Made by a program: the position numbers and the translations under genes. Below the pieces are notes generated by a model that was given only the letters and a program-made list of their open reading frames with translations, was not told the origin of the DNA and ran no database searches. From Chromatiales bacterium (GTDB lineage: Bacteria > Pseudomonadota > Gammaproteobacteria > CAMYNG01), in the NCBI GenBank assembly GCA_027021685.1, contig JALUTW010000518.1, positions 1 to 5,216 on the forward strand: DNA of 5,216 nucleotides, read 5' to 3'. This document shows, piece by piece, positions 5,130 to 5,216 of the stretch. The first letter of the stretch is position 1. Each line of letters begins with the position of its first letter.

Positions 5130-5216
5130 TCAGGCCTGCCGCCAGCGCCGGGCCACGCCGGCCGCGGCCAGGGCCAGCAGCAGGGGCAGGAGCGGGTCGA
5201 AGGTGCCGTTGCCCAC
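5130..5216 (-). CDS. C-terminal end of a protein with a sorting-signal-like tail, partial
   Basis: Only the last 28 codons are in the window; the stop TGA is at 5132-5130 on the minus strand and the rest of the gene lies past the right edge. The peptide reads VGNGTFDPLLP, then a Leu/Ala-rich hydrophobic stretch (about LLLALAAAGVA), then a basic end RRWRQA. A glycine-containing linker, an FDP motif, one membrane segment and a terminal Arg cluster resemble C-terminal sorting signals of exported proteins (JDVT-CTERM or GlyGly-CTERM type). These are cut by a dedicated intramembrane protease. It could also be the last membrane helix of an ordinary membrane protein. The gene lies 75 bp upstream of speE in the same direction. 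The body of the protein is unseen, so no function is given. Confidence 0.6.
   Translation of the reverse strand: MGNGTFDPLLPLLLALAAAGVARRWRQA

Overview
The window is GC-rich, tightly packed DNA that looks like the chromosome of a gammaproteobacterium, most like the Chromatiales/Ectothiorhodospiraceae (Thioalkalivibrio-like). This placement is an inference from protein style (P-II, AmtB, a GGGDCG-type spermidine synthase, a DUF4124 protein), base composition and the type of intergenic repeats. No rRNA or other marker gene is present to prove it.

Layout. (1) Bases 1-1637: a canonical nitrogen-sensing operon, with the 3' part of glnK (P-II protein) followed 25 bp later by amtB (ammonium channel) and closed by a strong intrinsic terminator. 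(2) Bases 1640-3605: a second plus-strand unit that starts with a 10-bp perfect inverted repeat overlapping a plausible -35 box. It continues with three overlapping genes: a FetA-like ABC ATPase, a FetB/UPF0014 permease, and a small exported DUF4124 coiled-coil protein. (3) Bases 3606-4178: about 570 bp without a credible gene, between convergent transcription units. It is a mosaic of degenerate repeats: two diverged copies of a composite element, several palindromes and an opposite-orientation fragment. (4) Bases 4179-5054, minus strand: speE, spermidine synthase, whose G-rich ribosome-binding site may be folded into a small hairpin. (5) Bases 5130-5216, minus strand: the last 28 codons of a gene upstream of speE, with a tail resembling a C-terminal protein-sorting signal (FDP motif, hydrophobic stretch, basic end). 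A 12-bp GC stem-loop separates it from speE.

How the parts work together. GlnK and AmtB form the ammonium uptake/sensing pair: GlnK binds AmtB through its T-loop and shuts the channel under nitrogen sufficiency. The FetA/FetB-like pair should form an inner-membrane ABC exporter; the E. coli homologue is implicated in iron efflux and oxidative-stress resistance. The DUF4124 protein is translationally linked to it, so it may be a periplasmic partner or simply a co-transcribed neighbour. speE makes spermidine from putrescine and decarboxylated S-adenosylmethionine and has no evident functional link to the other genes.

I see no phage, CRISPR, toxin-antitoxin or defence system and nothing that is clearly a new multi-gene system. 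The least explained parts are the repeat mosaic, the operator-like palindrome before fetAB, the missing Q-loop glutamine of the FetA-like ATPase, and the sorting-signal-like tail at the right edge.
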